This document shows, in pieces, positions 16,946 to 26,500 of a DNA stretch of 64,000 nt. The notes under the pieces are model-generated. The model did not search any database. It was given only the letters and a program-made list of their open reading frames with translations, and had not been told where the DNA came from. How positions within the stretch are numbered: position 1 is the first letter of the stretch; the number at the start of each line of letters is the position of its first letter. Position numbers and translations under genes: made by a program. Location of the stretch: the NCBI GenBank assembly GCA_029573495.1, contig JAKQEI010000088.1, forward strand, positions 1 through 64,000, in the 5' to 3' direction. This DNA comes from Bacteroidota bacterium (GTDB lineage Bacteria > Bacteroidota > Bacteroidia > Flavobacteriales_F > PHOS-HE28).

Positions 16946-17895
16946 TTCGCGATCGTGCGCTTCACGCTTCCGCAGGTGAGCATCATACTGCCGTAGAAGG
17001 GGTTCTTTATCGCCTTTTCACGGCTCAGCCAGTTGGCGCCGCCCTCGTACATGGGGCAATGGTCCAGGTAAATGGTGCCCTCCCCAGCGGCCTCCGCCAG
17101 TTGCAGCATCGGCGTGGTGAGCTGCGCGAAGAGCTTGCGCTGCATCTCCACGTCGCTTGTTTCGCTCAAGGGGTGCATCAAGGGCATGGCTTCGGTGATC
17201 AACTGCTCCCAGGTGGCTTGCTGCGCGGCGGGGAGCTTGGTAGCATCCATGCGGTGCAGCACCTCGCCCATGGTCGTCGCATGCTGTTTGGCTAGCGCGC
17301 CGTTGCCGGCCACCAGCGCATCCTTCAGCTGGAAATAGTGATCGAGCAGGAGCTGGAACGCCGACTTCTCCTGCACAGCGGGCTCCTGAATGGGCTCTGT
17401 AGGCTCATCGCGTTGCGGCGTGCCGCGATAACCCTCCTTGTCGAATACGCTAGGTGGTGCTTCCGCATGATCGGCGCTCGTGTGGTCGTGGTGACCAGGC
17501 GTGTGCTGGGAGTACCCATCACCCTTCATCAGCCCGTGTTTCATGCCACGTTCGTACTGGCAGCAGCCGGGCAGGCCCGCATAGGCTTTGTCAGGCGCCA
17601 GGTAATTCGCGTTGTCATAGCCCGCCTCGGCGATGCGGCGCAGCACGGCGTCAACGGTGGTGCGGGTGCTGTCGATGGTGATGCGCGCGGTCTTGGCATC
17701 CACATCCCAGTCGGCGGCGGCCTCGCCCTTCACGAAGGCGGCCTTCTCGATCCGCGTTTCGCACATGGGGCAGTCGCCGTCCACAAGCACGGTGACGGAC
17801 AGCGCGTTCTTGATAGCAGCGGTGCTGGTCATGTCCTGCGCTGCACTACTGACCAACAGAAGGAGCGCCATCGAAAGGTTGATGATGTGTTTCAT
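16942..17895 (-). CDS. Periplasmic HMA + DUF3347 copper-binding protein
   Basis: A 317-residue exported protein with two metal modules. After a signal peptide (about 1-20) comes an HMA fold with DCPMCETRI (Cys42, Cys45). A CC pair (111-112) and a His-rich linker (about 130-144, HTPGHHDHTSADH) follow. A DUF3347 domain occupies about residues 175-310 and ends with the family signature DHCPMYEGGANWLSREKAIK and MMLTCG. DUF3347 proteins accompany Cus/Cop copper systems and probably bind or hand over Cu(I). ATG 17895 is preferred over a TTG 27 bp upstream. It sits between the P-type ATPase gene (16-bp gap) and the oxidase gene (4-bp overlap), so it likely feeds copper to the oxidase. Confidence 0.85.
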   Translation of the reverse strand: MKHIINLSMALLLLVSSAAQDMTSTAAIKNALSVTVLVDGDCPMCETRIEKAAFVKGEAAADWDVDAKTARITIDSTRTTVDAVLRRIAEAGYDNANYLAPDKAYAGLPGCCQYERGMKHGLMKGDGYSQHTPGHHDHTSADHAEAPPSVFDKEGYRGTPQRDEPTEPIQEPAVQEKSAFQLLLDHYFQLKDALVAGNGALAKQHATTMGEVLHRMDATKLPAAQQATWEQLITEAMPLMHPLSETSDVEMQRKLFAQLTTPMLQLAEAAGEGTIYLDHCPMYEGGANWLSREKAIKNPFYGSMMLTCGSVKRTIAK

Positions 17896-17911
17896 GGTCG
17901 TTCGGGGTTGT

Positions 17912-20341
17912 TCATTTTCCAAGGCTCACCCACCGCAAGCGCAGGCTATTGCTCACTACGCTCACGCTGCTGAAGGCCATGGCGGCGCCGGCGATCATGG
18001 GGTTGAGCAAGTAACCGTTGATGGGGTACAATACGCCGGCAGCGATGGGGATGCCGATGGTGTTGTAGATGAAGGCCCAGAAGAGGTTCTGGCGGATGAG
18101 CGAAACCGTCTTGCGCGAAAGGGTGATGGCGCGCGGGATTGTGTTCAGGTCGGTGCTGATGAGCGTCATGCGCGCCACGTCCATGGCGATGTCGCTGCCC
18201 TTGCCCATGGCGATGCTTACATCGGCTTTGGCGAGCGCCTCGCTGTCGTTGATCCCATCGCCCACCATGGCCACCACCTGGCCCTGCTGCTGCAAGGAGG
18301 CCACGAACGCGGCCTTGTCCTTGGGAAGCACCTCGCTGCGGAAGTGCTCGATGCCCACCTGCTTGGCCACCGCCTGCGCGGTTCGGCGCGAGTCACCGGT
18401 CTGCATGTACACGGCGATGCCCTCGTCCTTCAGACGGGCGATGGCTGCTGCCGCCGTGGGCTTGATGCGGTCGGCGATGGCGACGGCTGCCCGCACGCGC
18501 TGCGCATCAGCGAGCCAGATGACGGTGTGGGCGGCTTCCTGCCACGTGCGCTCCTGCTCGCGGAAGCTGCCGTCGATCCGGATGCCGCTCTCCTCCATGA
18601 GACGTGGACTGCCTACGATCCAATCGGTGCCGCTCACGGTGGCTTTCACACCTTTACCGGTGAGGCTCTCGAAGGCATCCACCTTAGGCGCGTGGTGCGT
18701 GCCCGCGGCATGCAGATGACGCGCCACGGCCTCAGCAAGCGGATGCTCCGATCGCGATTCGATAGCGAGCAACGCCGCCGCCGCTTCGGTGTCATCGAGC
18801 CCGGCCGCATCAACCACCTCTGGTTTGCCTTCGGTGATGGTGCCCGTCTTGTCGAGGACGATGGCGGTGATCTTGCGCGCGCGCTCCAGGCTCTCGGCGT
18901 CCTTGATGAGGATGCCGTTCTCGGCCCCCTTGCCCATGCCGGCCATGATGGCCGTGGGCGTAGCGAGGCCCAGCGCGCAGGGGCAAGCGATGACCAATAC
19001 GGTGACGAGCGCGAGCAGGCCCTGCGTAAAGGCATGCTCGCCGCCCAGCGCCCACCAAACGATGGCGCTTAGAATTGCGATGCCGATGACGATTGGCACG
19101 AAGACCGCTGCGATCCTATCCACCAATTGCTGGACCGGTGCCTTGCTGCCTTGCGCATCCTGCACGGCTCTCACGATCTGCGCAAGGAGCGTATCCGCGC
19201 CGACCTTCTTCGCGCGCATCTTCAAGCTGCCCTTCTGGTTGATGGTGCCAGCGAGCAGTGCTGCGCCGGGCTCCTTCGCCACAGGAACAGGCTCGCCGCT
19301 GATCATGCTCTCGTCCACGTAGCTCTCGCCCTCGATCACCTCGCCGTCCACCGCAATGCTCTCGCCGGGACGCACAAGCAGCAAATCGTCCACATCGACC
19401 TCGGCGATCGGCACCTGTTCGGTGATGCCATCCGCCTTCACGCGATGCACGGTGTCCGGCCGCAGCCCCATCAGTTTCTTGATGGCGCTGCTGGTGCCCG
19501 CCTTGGCGCGCTCCTCCAGGAACTTGCCGAGCAGGATGAAGGTGATGACCACCGCCGCTGCTTCGAAGTACACGTGCGGTTCCTGTCCACGCGACAGCCA
19601 GAACGCGGGGTACATGGTGTTGAAGACGCTGAAGAGATAGGCCACACCGGTGCTGAGCGCAACGAGGGTATCCATGTTGGCGCTGCGATTCCTGGCCTGC
19701 TTCCACGCGTTCATGAAGAACTGCCGACCGAAGACCAGCACCACCGGCGTGGCCAACAGCCACATGACGAAGTTGGCCCAGGGCTCGTGCATGAGGACCA
19801 TGCCGATCAGCACAAGCGGCACGCTGAGCAGGATGGACGCGCTGAGACGCTGCTTCAGCGAACGCATCCGCTCGCGCTGGATGGCCTCCAGATCGGTGGT
19901 GGCGCTCTGCTCCTCCTCGATCACCAGGTCGTAGCCGATGCTCTGGATCACCTTGCGCATGCCACGCTCATCGATCACACCCGGCACATACCATACCTGC
20001 ACCGTGTTGGTGGCGAGGTTCACCGCGGCCTTCAGCACGCCGGGAGTGGCCAGCAACATGCTCTCCACGCTGCTCACGCAGCTGGCGCAAGTCATGCCCG
20101 TGACGGGAATGGTGCGCTTCCGGGTGGGCACGTCGTAGCCATTGTCTCGGACAGCTTGCACAGCATGCTGCACAGCTTCCACCGGCCGCTCGCTGCTGAG
20201 CACAGCGATGCGGTTGTTCAACTCCACGTGGTGCTCCTTCACCTCAGGCACGGTGCCCACGGCCTTGTCCAGAATCAGCGCGCAATGCTCGCTGTCCATG
20301 CCCTGGATGGGGAGCTTGATGGTCGTTGCTTCGGTCTTCAT
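17912..20341 (-). CDS. copA: Copper-translocating P1B-type ATPase
   Basis: An 809-residue heavy-metal ATPase that exports Cu(I) from the cytoplasm. Two N-terminal HMA domains are visible. The first (about 5-70) has only one cysteine in GMDSEHC, while the second has the intact GMTCASC (Cys85, Cys88). Eight predicted TMs surround the transport motif CPC (453-455). The actuator TGE-equivalent appears as SGEP (about 348-351), the phosphorylation motif DKTGT starts at Asp497, and the nucleotide/hinge region carries HPLAEA and GDGINDSEAL. Downstream MCPxx-type residues (NLFWAFIYNT) fit P1B-1. It lies 11 bp after a small HMA gene, in the copper operon. Confidence 0.95.
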   Translation of the reverse strand: MKTEATTIKLPIQGMDSEHCALILDKAVGTVPEVKEHHVELNNRIAVLSSERPVEAVQHAVQAVRDNGYDVPTRKRTIPVTGMTCASCVSSVESMLLATPGVLKAAVNLATNTVQVWYVPGVIDERGMRKVIQSIGYDLVIEEEQSATTDLEAIQRERMRSLKQRLSASILLSVPLVLIGMVLMHEPWANFVMWLLATPVVLVFGRQFFMNAWKQARNRSANMDTLVALSTGVAYLFSVFNTMYPAFWLSRGQEPHVYFEAAAVVITFILLGKFLEERAKAGTSSAIKKLMGLRPDTVHRVKADGITEQVPIAEVDVDDLLLVRPGESIAVDGEVIEGESYVDESMISGEPVPVAKEPGAALLAGTINQKGSLKMRAKKVGADTLLAQIVRAVQDAQGSKAPVQQLVDRIAAVFVPIVIGIAILSAIVWWALGGEHAFTQGLLALVTVLVIACPCALGLATPTAIMAGMGKGAENGILIKDAESLERARKITAIVLDKTGTITEGKPEVVDAAGLDDTEAAAALLAIESRSEHPLAEAVARHLHAAGTHHAPKVDAFESLTGKGVKATVSGTDWIVGSPRLMEESGIRIDGSFREQERTWQEAAHTVIWLADAQRVRAAVAIADRIKPTAAAAIARLKDEGIAVYMQTGDSRRTAQAVAKQVGIEHFRSEVLPKDKAAFVASLQQQGQVVAMVGDGINDSEALAKADVSIAMGKGSDIAMDVARMTLISTDLNTIPRAITLSRKTVSLIRQNLFWAFIYNTIGIPIAAGVLYPINGYLLNPMIAGAAMAFSSVSVVSNSLRLRWVSLGK

Positions 20342-20352
20342 GGCATCTTGTA

Positions 20353-20610
20353 TCAGGCCGCTTCGCGCACGAGGCCGTAACCCGCGGGCCGCAGGGCGGT
20401 CAGTAGGTCATCGAAGCTGAGCAGTTCGCGCACCACCTCGATCTCCGCGGTGTTGGTCACATGGTCCAAGCGCGCACTTACCACGCCGCGCAATCCATTC
20501 AGGATGCTCCCTGCTTTGTTCGCGCAACCGGCGCAGGTGATGCCGGTGGTACTGAAGCGGTGCGTGACGGTGGATGGGGTGCTGTTCTCCAGGGTGTTCA
20601 TGGTCATCAT
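20353..20610 (-). CDS. Small heavy-metal-associated (HMA) domain protein, putative copper chaperone
   Basis: An 85-residue single HMA domain with the metal motif GITCAGC (Cys26, Cys29, counted from ATG 20610), a betaalphabetabetaalphabeta pattern (VVSARLDHVTNTAEIEVV) and a typical final LRPAGYGLVREAA. It probably carries Cu(I) to CopA, encoded 11 bp downstream, or buffers it in the cytoplasm. Several start codons are possible within 10 bp (ATG 20610, 20607, 20601; GTG 20622), and no Shine-Dalgarno distinguishes them. It has no signal peptide. It heads the structural part of the copper operon, 71 bp after the AraC-type regulator. Confidence 0.85.
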   Translation of the reverse strand: MMTMNTLENSTPSTVTHRFSTTGITCAGCANKAGSILNGLRGVVSARLDHVTNTAEIEVVRELLSFDDLLTALRPAGYGLVREAA

Positions 20611-20681
20611 TCTTGACTGCACAAAGCACTAAATGCAAGGACCCATGAGCCTTACATCATTCCGGGGAAAGCTTACAGATC

Positions 20682-21245
20682 CTATTCGCCCACCTTGTCC
20701 AGCGGCGTACGTGCCGGGTGCGAGAGCTTGCGGAACGCGGTCGGCGTCATGCCTGTGAGCTGCTTGAACTGCGCGCTGAGGTGCGCCGCGCTGCTGAAGC
20801 CCGTGGAGAAGGCGATCTCCGAGAAGGTCATCTCACCATAGTGGATCAGCTCCTTTACACGTTCGAGGCGCTGCAGGACGAAGTAGTGTTCCAAGGTGAC
20901 GCCTTCCACTTCGGAGAACAGCTTGCTCACCGAGGAGAGTTCGCGATGCACGGTGTCGCGCACCAGCTCGGCGAGGTCCACGCGTCCACCTCCCTCATGG
21001 TGCACGCGGCGCACCACCTCGGACTTGACCTTGTTGATCACCTGCGTGTCGTGGTCCAGCACCAAGTCGAAGCCTTGGGCCTGCAGCGCTGAGCGCAGGT
21101 GCTCCGTTTCGTACGGTAAAGGCTCTCGCTCCAATTCCACCTCACCCAGTTCCACGCGCACCGCAGGAAGTCCTTGTTCAACAAGCACACGCGCCACCGC
21201 CGTCTTGCAGCGGTCGCAGACCATGTTGCGAATGGTGAGTTGCAT
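20682..21245 (-). CDS. AraC-family regulator with N-terminal CxxC metal-binding module
   Basis: A 187-residue regulator. The C-terminal half (about 95-180) is an AraC DNA-binding domain: LERVKELIHYGEMTFSEIAF, then STGFSSAAHLSAQFKQLTGM and TPTAFRKL. The N-terminus, MQLTIRNMVCDRCKTAVARV, replaces the usual cupin with a short HMA-like module holding Cys10 and Cys13. Its position directly upstream of three copper-handling genes suggests a Cu(I)-responsive activator; that role is inferred. The start at ATG 21245 is preferred over a TTG six codons upstream. The gene follows tamL by 24 bp, so it may sit at the end of that transcript or have its own promoter inside tamL. Confidence 0.85.
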   Translation of the reverse strand: MQLTIRNMVCDRCKTAVARVLVEQGLPAVRVELGEVELEREPLPYETEHLRSALQAQGFDLVLDHDTQVINKVKSEVVRRVHHEGGGRVDLAELVRDTVHRELSSVSKLFSEVEGVTLEHYFVLQRLERVKELIHYGEMTFSEIAFSTGFSSAAHLSAQFKQLTGMTPTAFRKLSHPARTPLDKVGE

Positions 21246-21269
21246 CGACCGTAAAGATCGCAACCTCGC

Positions 21270-23567
21270 TCAGAACGGGTACCCGATGGCGATGTTGAGG
21301 ATCATGTTGTCCAGCAGACGTGGCCGTTGATCATCAAAGACCCAGCGATCCCCTTGTGGCAGGTCTGGTCGGCGAAGCGGGGTGGCCAGATCTAAGCGGA
21401 TCACGATCACTTCGGGATCGATCCGCAGTCCGAATCCTGCACCCACCGCGAGTTCATCCAATGCATGGGGCGCCCGGAAAGCTCCACCGGGTCGCTGGGG
21501 ATCATCCCGTTGCAGCCAGACGTTGCCCGCATCGGAGAAGAGCGCTCCTTTCACGATTCCCGAGATGGGAAAGCGATACTCCAGGTTCAGCTCGAACTTG
21601 ATGTCGCCCACTTGATCCACCAGGAACCGTCCGTCGTTAGCGTCGTCACCTTGACCTGAAGGGTCATAGGTGCCTGGTCCAACGCTTCGTGCACGGAAGG
21701 CACGTAAACTGTTCGCTCCACCGCTGAAGAACTGCTTCACGTAAGGCACGGAGGAGCTGTTGCCGTAAGGCGTCGCGCTGGCGGCAAGCACCCGCATCGC
21801 CAACAGGGAGCCGCCGCCTCCAACAGCCTGGGACCAGCGTCCTTCCGCCCGGAAACGTATGTATTGGGAGAACCGCTCTCCGAACAACAGGTAGCCCTCT
21901 TCCGGACGAGGACCTTGTGTGGCACCAAAGATCGCGGAGGTGATGGCACCGCCTTCATCAAAGCCCAGGCTGTACAGCCAGTAGGACCGATCGTTCGGAC
22001 CGCGTTGATCGGTACGGGTATAGGTATAACCCACCCCGATGATGAACTGCTCGTCGAAGCTCCGACGGATCGTCGGGTTCGCGCTGAGGAAGGCGTTGAA
22101 CTGATCACTTGCGTAGTAGAGGTTGTTGTAGCTCACGTCCGGCAGTCGCACGTCATGCCAGGTGGACCGGTCCGGCCGGAAGACATAACCGAAGCCGAAG
22201 TTCACCGATTCCAACCCGTACAAACCGATACGTCGGAAGAGGCCGTAGCCCATGTCGACCCGCGTAGTGGGCACCTGATCGCGCACTGAACGCAGGTCAC
22301 CTGGAAGCAGCAGTCGCGGGATCACGAGACCGACCTTCGCACCGACCTCATAGGCATTGGTCCCCCTTCCGGCGCCTGCGACCTGCGTTTCGAAGCGACC
22401 GTTGATATCGGCGGTCAACACTTCCGCGCCCCGGAAGAGGTCACGGTCCTTCCATCCCACCTTGATGCCGGGTCCAGCGAAGCTGTTGCTCTTGCTGATC
22501 GCGTTCAGCTCCGTGAAGAGGGAGAAGCGCTGCTGCGGGGTGATGAACACATCGGCATCGAGCACACCGCGGCGCAGGGAGTCGTCCGTGAGGTCGACGC
22601 TCACCGAATTGAACACACCATAGCTTGAGAGATAGCGCCGGGTCAGATCCAGGCGGCGCTGGGAATAATGACGACCGGGCTGCAGGAAGACCCCGCGCGT
22701 GATGGTGGCGGGCCGGTACATGCCCAGGTAGTTCACGTAGTAAAGGTTGTCCACCGCGGTGGTATCCGAGGCCGGCAGCAGGACGTCATGATCACCGTGG
22801 ACAAACACGCGGCCAAGGGTGTATCGCTGCCGCTCCCTCTCACGAGCGATCCGTTTGACCCGCAGGCGGACATCCACCTGATGGTCGCCCAGGCTCGTGT
22901 CAGCCGCGAACTCCAGCAGATCCGCATTCATCCGGTACCAACCCGCATTGCGGAGGTGTTCGGCGACACGCAAGCGCTCACGCACGAGCGCGTCCAGGTG
23001 ATAGGGATCACCACTCTTCAGGGACGATCGATCCTGCGATCGTCGGATCTCTAGACGGAGGCTGTCCTGCGATGCCAGTGCACTATCCGCGTAGAGGATG
23101 TTGCGCAGGCGGTGCACCCTTCCGGGCGTTACGGTGAATTCCACCTCTGCACGGCGGCCCTTGTGCAGCACTTCATGCACCGTTGCCGCCTGAAAATAAC
23201 CCCGGTTGTTCATGCGGTTGGTCATGGCCGCATCGATCTCATCCAGGGGTACTTCATTCAGATATACCGGAGCCGTCGCGATCTTGTACTTGAGCACATG
23301 CCGCAGACCCTTGCCTTGTCGCTTGGGTTCCTTGGTCGAATTGTACAGCGCCACCAGCGGGCGCATGCCGAGGAAGCCCTCGCTCGGTGGCGGTGTCACC
23401 ACCGCTTCCAACTCCCGCTGCGCGGATCTGGCATCCGCCTCCGGTGTCTCTTGAAAGGTGATCGTGTACCCGGTGAACAGGGGCCGCTCCTCCGTAGCCC
23501 GTTTCAAGCCCGTGCATCCGGCCAGAAGCATCGCGCCAAGGATCGGATATGTGCGCAGCGCCCTCAT
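21270..23567 (-). CDS. tamL: TamL-type BamA/TamA-family outer-membrane lipoprotein
   Basis: A 765-residue Omp85 protein. The start MRALRTYPILGAMLLAGCTG has a lipobox with Cys18, the feature that separates Bacteroidota TamL from proteobacterial TamA. POTRA-like repeats fill the N-terminal third (VYLNEVPLDEIDAAMTNRMN; RRLDLTRRYLSSYGVFNSVS). The C-terminal bacterial surface-antigen barrel carries FSGGANSLRAFRARSVGPGT (the lid-lock RxR-like region), KFELNLEYRFPI and the final VIVIRLDLATPL and NIAIGYPF. It should work with TamB, whose gene overlaps the start by 4 bp, in outer-membrane protein insertion or lipid transport. Confidence 0.9.
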   Translation of the reverse strand: MRALRTYPILGAMLLAGCTGLKRATEERPLFTGYTITFQETPEADARSAQRELEAVVTPPPSEGFLGMRPLVALYNSTKEPKRQGKGLRHVLKYKIATAPVYLNEVPLDEIDAAMTNRMNNRGYFQAATVHEVLHKGRRAEVEFTVTPGRVHRLRNILYADSALASQDSLRLEIRRSQDRSSLKSGDPYHLDALVRERLRVAEHLRNAGWYRMNADLLEFAADTSLGDHQVDVRLRVKRIARERERQRYTLGRVFVHGDHDVLLPASDTTAVDNLYYVNYLGMYRPATITRGVFLQPGRHYSQRRLDLTRRYLSSYGVFNSVSVDLTDDSLRRGVLDADVFITPQQRFSLFTELNAISKSNSFAGPGIKVGWKDRDLFRGAEVLTADINGRFETQVAGAGRGTNAYEVGAKVGLVIPRLLLPGDLRSVRDQVPTTRVDMGYGLFRRIGLYGLESVNFGFGYVFRPDRSTWHDVRLPDVSYNNLYYASDQFNAFLSANPTIRRSFDEQFIIGVGYTYTRTDQRGPNDRSYWLYSLGFDEGGAITSAIFGATQGPRPEEGYLLFGERFSQYIRFRAEGRWSQAVGGGGSLLAMRVLAASATPYGNSSSVPYVKQFFSGGANSLRAFRARSVGPGTYDPSGQGDDANDGRFLVDQVGDIKFELNLEYRFPISGIVKGALFSDAGNVWLQRDDPQRPGGAFRAPHALDELAVGAGFGLRIDPEVIVIRLDLATPLRRPDLPQGDRWVFDDQRPRLLDNMILNIAIGYPF

Positions 23568-26500
23568 CGCATCTCCTCCTGTTGCCGGTCGCGACGCTCC
23601 TCTTCGGCCTCCTTGCGCTGACGGGCATTCTCCCGGTTCCTCGTTCGCGCGCGTTCGTTCTCCTCGAAATCGCGGGTGAACATGATGGCCACTCCACTAT
23701 TGGTGATCTCACCATCGTAGAGGTCATAGGCGTTCTCATGGAAACCGCGGATCCGGAAGCGACCGTCGCGGGTGAGGTCGTACAGGATCGCGTATTGCGC
23801 AGCGCGGGTGTTGCTCACATTGCTCACCTGTGCATCCTGCTCGTCCACCCCGACACTACCGCCCACCTCGAAGCTCAATCGGTCATCCAGCAGGCGTTTG
23901 CTCACCTTGTAGTCCACTGAAGTGCGTTGGTAGGTGTTGTTCCCATTGGCCTGGTCGTAGGTGTTCACCCCAAGGGAGATATCAACCCCTTTCAGGTAGC
24001 GACCCGTGAGCTTGTTCATCTGGTCGGTGAGCAGACCGTTCACACTATTCCGCGCGGCGCTCGTGGCGATCCCGCTGCTGGGGGCACCTCCGCTGCCTTC
24101 ATCCTGAATGAAGCTGTTCAGTACCAACAACCCGAACACCTGACGGTTCAACTCCTCTTCATTGCCGGGTGCGTTCAAGTGATCCAGCTTGTTGCCCACC
24201 TTGGGAAAACTGTTGCGCAGCTGTCGCTGCAGATCCAGTCCGAAGCCGATATCCGGATCGTTCATGGTCCCATCGATGTTGATGAGCACCGCGAATGGCA
24301 GTGGCTGCTGAAGCCGGTTGCGTTCCATGTCGGCGACCGGGCTGGTGCTCGCCACAAGCGAGTAGGGCGAGGTCTCGGAGATATAGCGAGCCTGGAGTTC
24401 CATCTCAGCTTTCACCGGGTCCCCGGACCACCGCACGGTTCCACCCTTTGTCAGGGTGAAACGCTTCTTCACCAGGCCATAGAGGTCAAGCGCATACTCC
24501 CCCTTCTCCACGGTGTAACTGCCACTGAGGAACATCGGCGTTTCCGGCGCATACCGGAACGTAAGGTCCGCGGCACCGCTGACAGTGGCTTGGTCCCCCG
24601 CGGCGGGATCGAGCACGATCGCGAACTGTGCGGACCTGTCCACGCGCACGCGGAGATCCAGTTCCACACCGGGCAGGTGCGCAGCAAGTGAATCACGCAA
24701 GGCCTCGGTATCACCATCCACCACGAGGGTATCCACCGCATAGAGATCATCGGTGAACACCACGATGCCTTCGGAGGGAACGAGCTCGACAGTGCTCCCA
24801 GGCAGCACCAAACTGAACGAGGTCCCTTCCAGGATACCAAGATCCCCCTTCGCGCTTGGCCGGGTGGCAGGACCCATGACCTGGATGTCCATGTTGGCGA
24901 ACAGGTCCCCGTAGAAGCGCTCGTTCTGCTCGATCGTACTTCCGATCAACTGGAAGCGATCCGTCCGGATGCGGAGGTCGAGCCTGGGATCGACCAGTCC
25001 TGCGGCTTGCACTTCACCATCCAGGCGGAACATATTGCCGATGCTATCGCGCAGTTGGAAGTGATCGAAGAGCAGCCCCTTGGAGTCCAGCACCATGGTC
25101 TCGTCCAATAGCGTGTAAGTGGAGCCTGTGAGCACCACCCCTACAGCGGTTCCCTGGAAACGCAATCGGCCACCCATGTCCAAGCGGCCGTATCGATCAT
25201 GGTAGTCCACCGAACCGGAAACACCGCCCCGCAGGTCATAGAGGTATTCGCTCAAGAAGGGCTTGAGGAAGGCGATGTCGCCCAGGTCGATATCCGCCCT
25301 GGCGCGTACATCATCCGGCGCGACGTCCGCAGTGGCGTCCAACGCGTTGCTGGAATTGGAGAGTTGCGCCGCGGCATGGTACCTGTCCACACCGGTGCTT
25401 ACAGCGCGCACATCCAGCGTACCGACCTCCGTTTCCAGCAGCTTCAGTTGCCCGATCGTGAGGTCGGCTTCAAGACCCTGCTCCTGTTCCAACGGGATCC
25501 GGACCGAACCATTGATGCGGCCGTCCGCGATAGGCACTGAGTCTGCCGTACTGATGATGTTCGTTATCGTCGAGATACGGAAACCGTCCAAAAGGGCCTC
25601 TAGCATACCCGCTTGCGTTCGCAGCGATAGCGCCTCATCTCCGGAACGAAGCTCGAAGTGTTCCGCTACGAGGTGGTCACCTCCGACGCGCAGCTCGTTC
25701 GCGGGATCCATCTTCCAGGTCCGGGCGGCCAGGACCTGCTCGCGATCGAACCGGACCACGCGTTCGGCGCCATCCTTCATCACTTGCGCACTGATCCGGT
25801 ATTGTTCCGTCTCCTCCTCGGCAATCCGCATCTGTGCGCTGATGTCCCCACTACTGCCGTTCGCGGTGATGGTCGTTCCCGCCACGTGATACGGCCCCTT
25901 CTCCATGCGCTGGGTGGCCAATGACGCGTCGAGGTCCGCACCCCTGGCGTTGATGTTCACCTCCACACCATCCACCTGGATGCTATCATACCGCAGGTGC
26001 GGAAGGACCAATGCCGCATCAAGGTGATCCGCATCGCCGTCGTAATGTGCTTCCAACCGCTCCAACTCGATGGCTTGCAGCTGTGGTACCAACATGCCCG
26101 TAAGCCATTCGGTACGCTTCAACTCCACCGCCATGTCGAAGCGCTCCCCCGAGTCGCGCTTGAAGCGCGTATCCGCGCTGAAGAAGCTGGCAGCCTTCGC
26201 GCTGGCGCGCTCCAGGAGGGTATCCACGGAAACGTTGGCGGAGAATGAAAGGTCGAGCGCATCACTTACGATGGTCGCTGCGGTGCTATCCTTGGCCAGC
26301 ATCGCGTGTGCACGAAGCTCCTTGAACAGAAAACGCTTCGAATCGCTCTGCAGGCGGGTACTGTCCATGGTGAGCGACAGGCTGCCATAACCACTCGTAT
26401 CGATGGCGGCATGGCCGTGCCAATCGCCTGCCACGTAAAGCGGATGCTTCATGAGGCCGATGGCCATCAGGTCGGCATGGTCGAGATGAAGGTCCAGATC

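Noticed and set aside
19127-20380. 417-residue plus-strand reading frame
   Set aside because: It is antisense to the copper ATPase gene, which has all P-type ATPase motifs.
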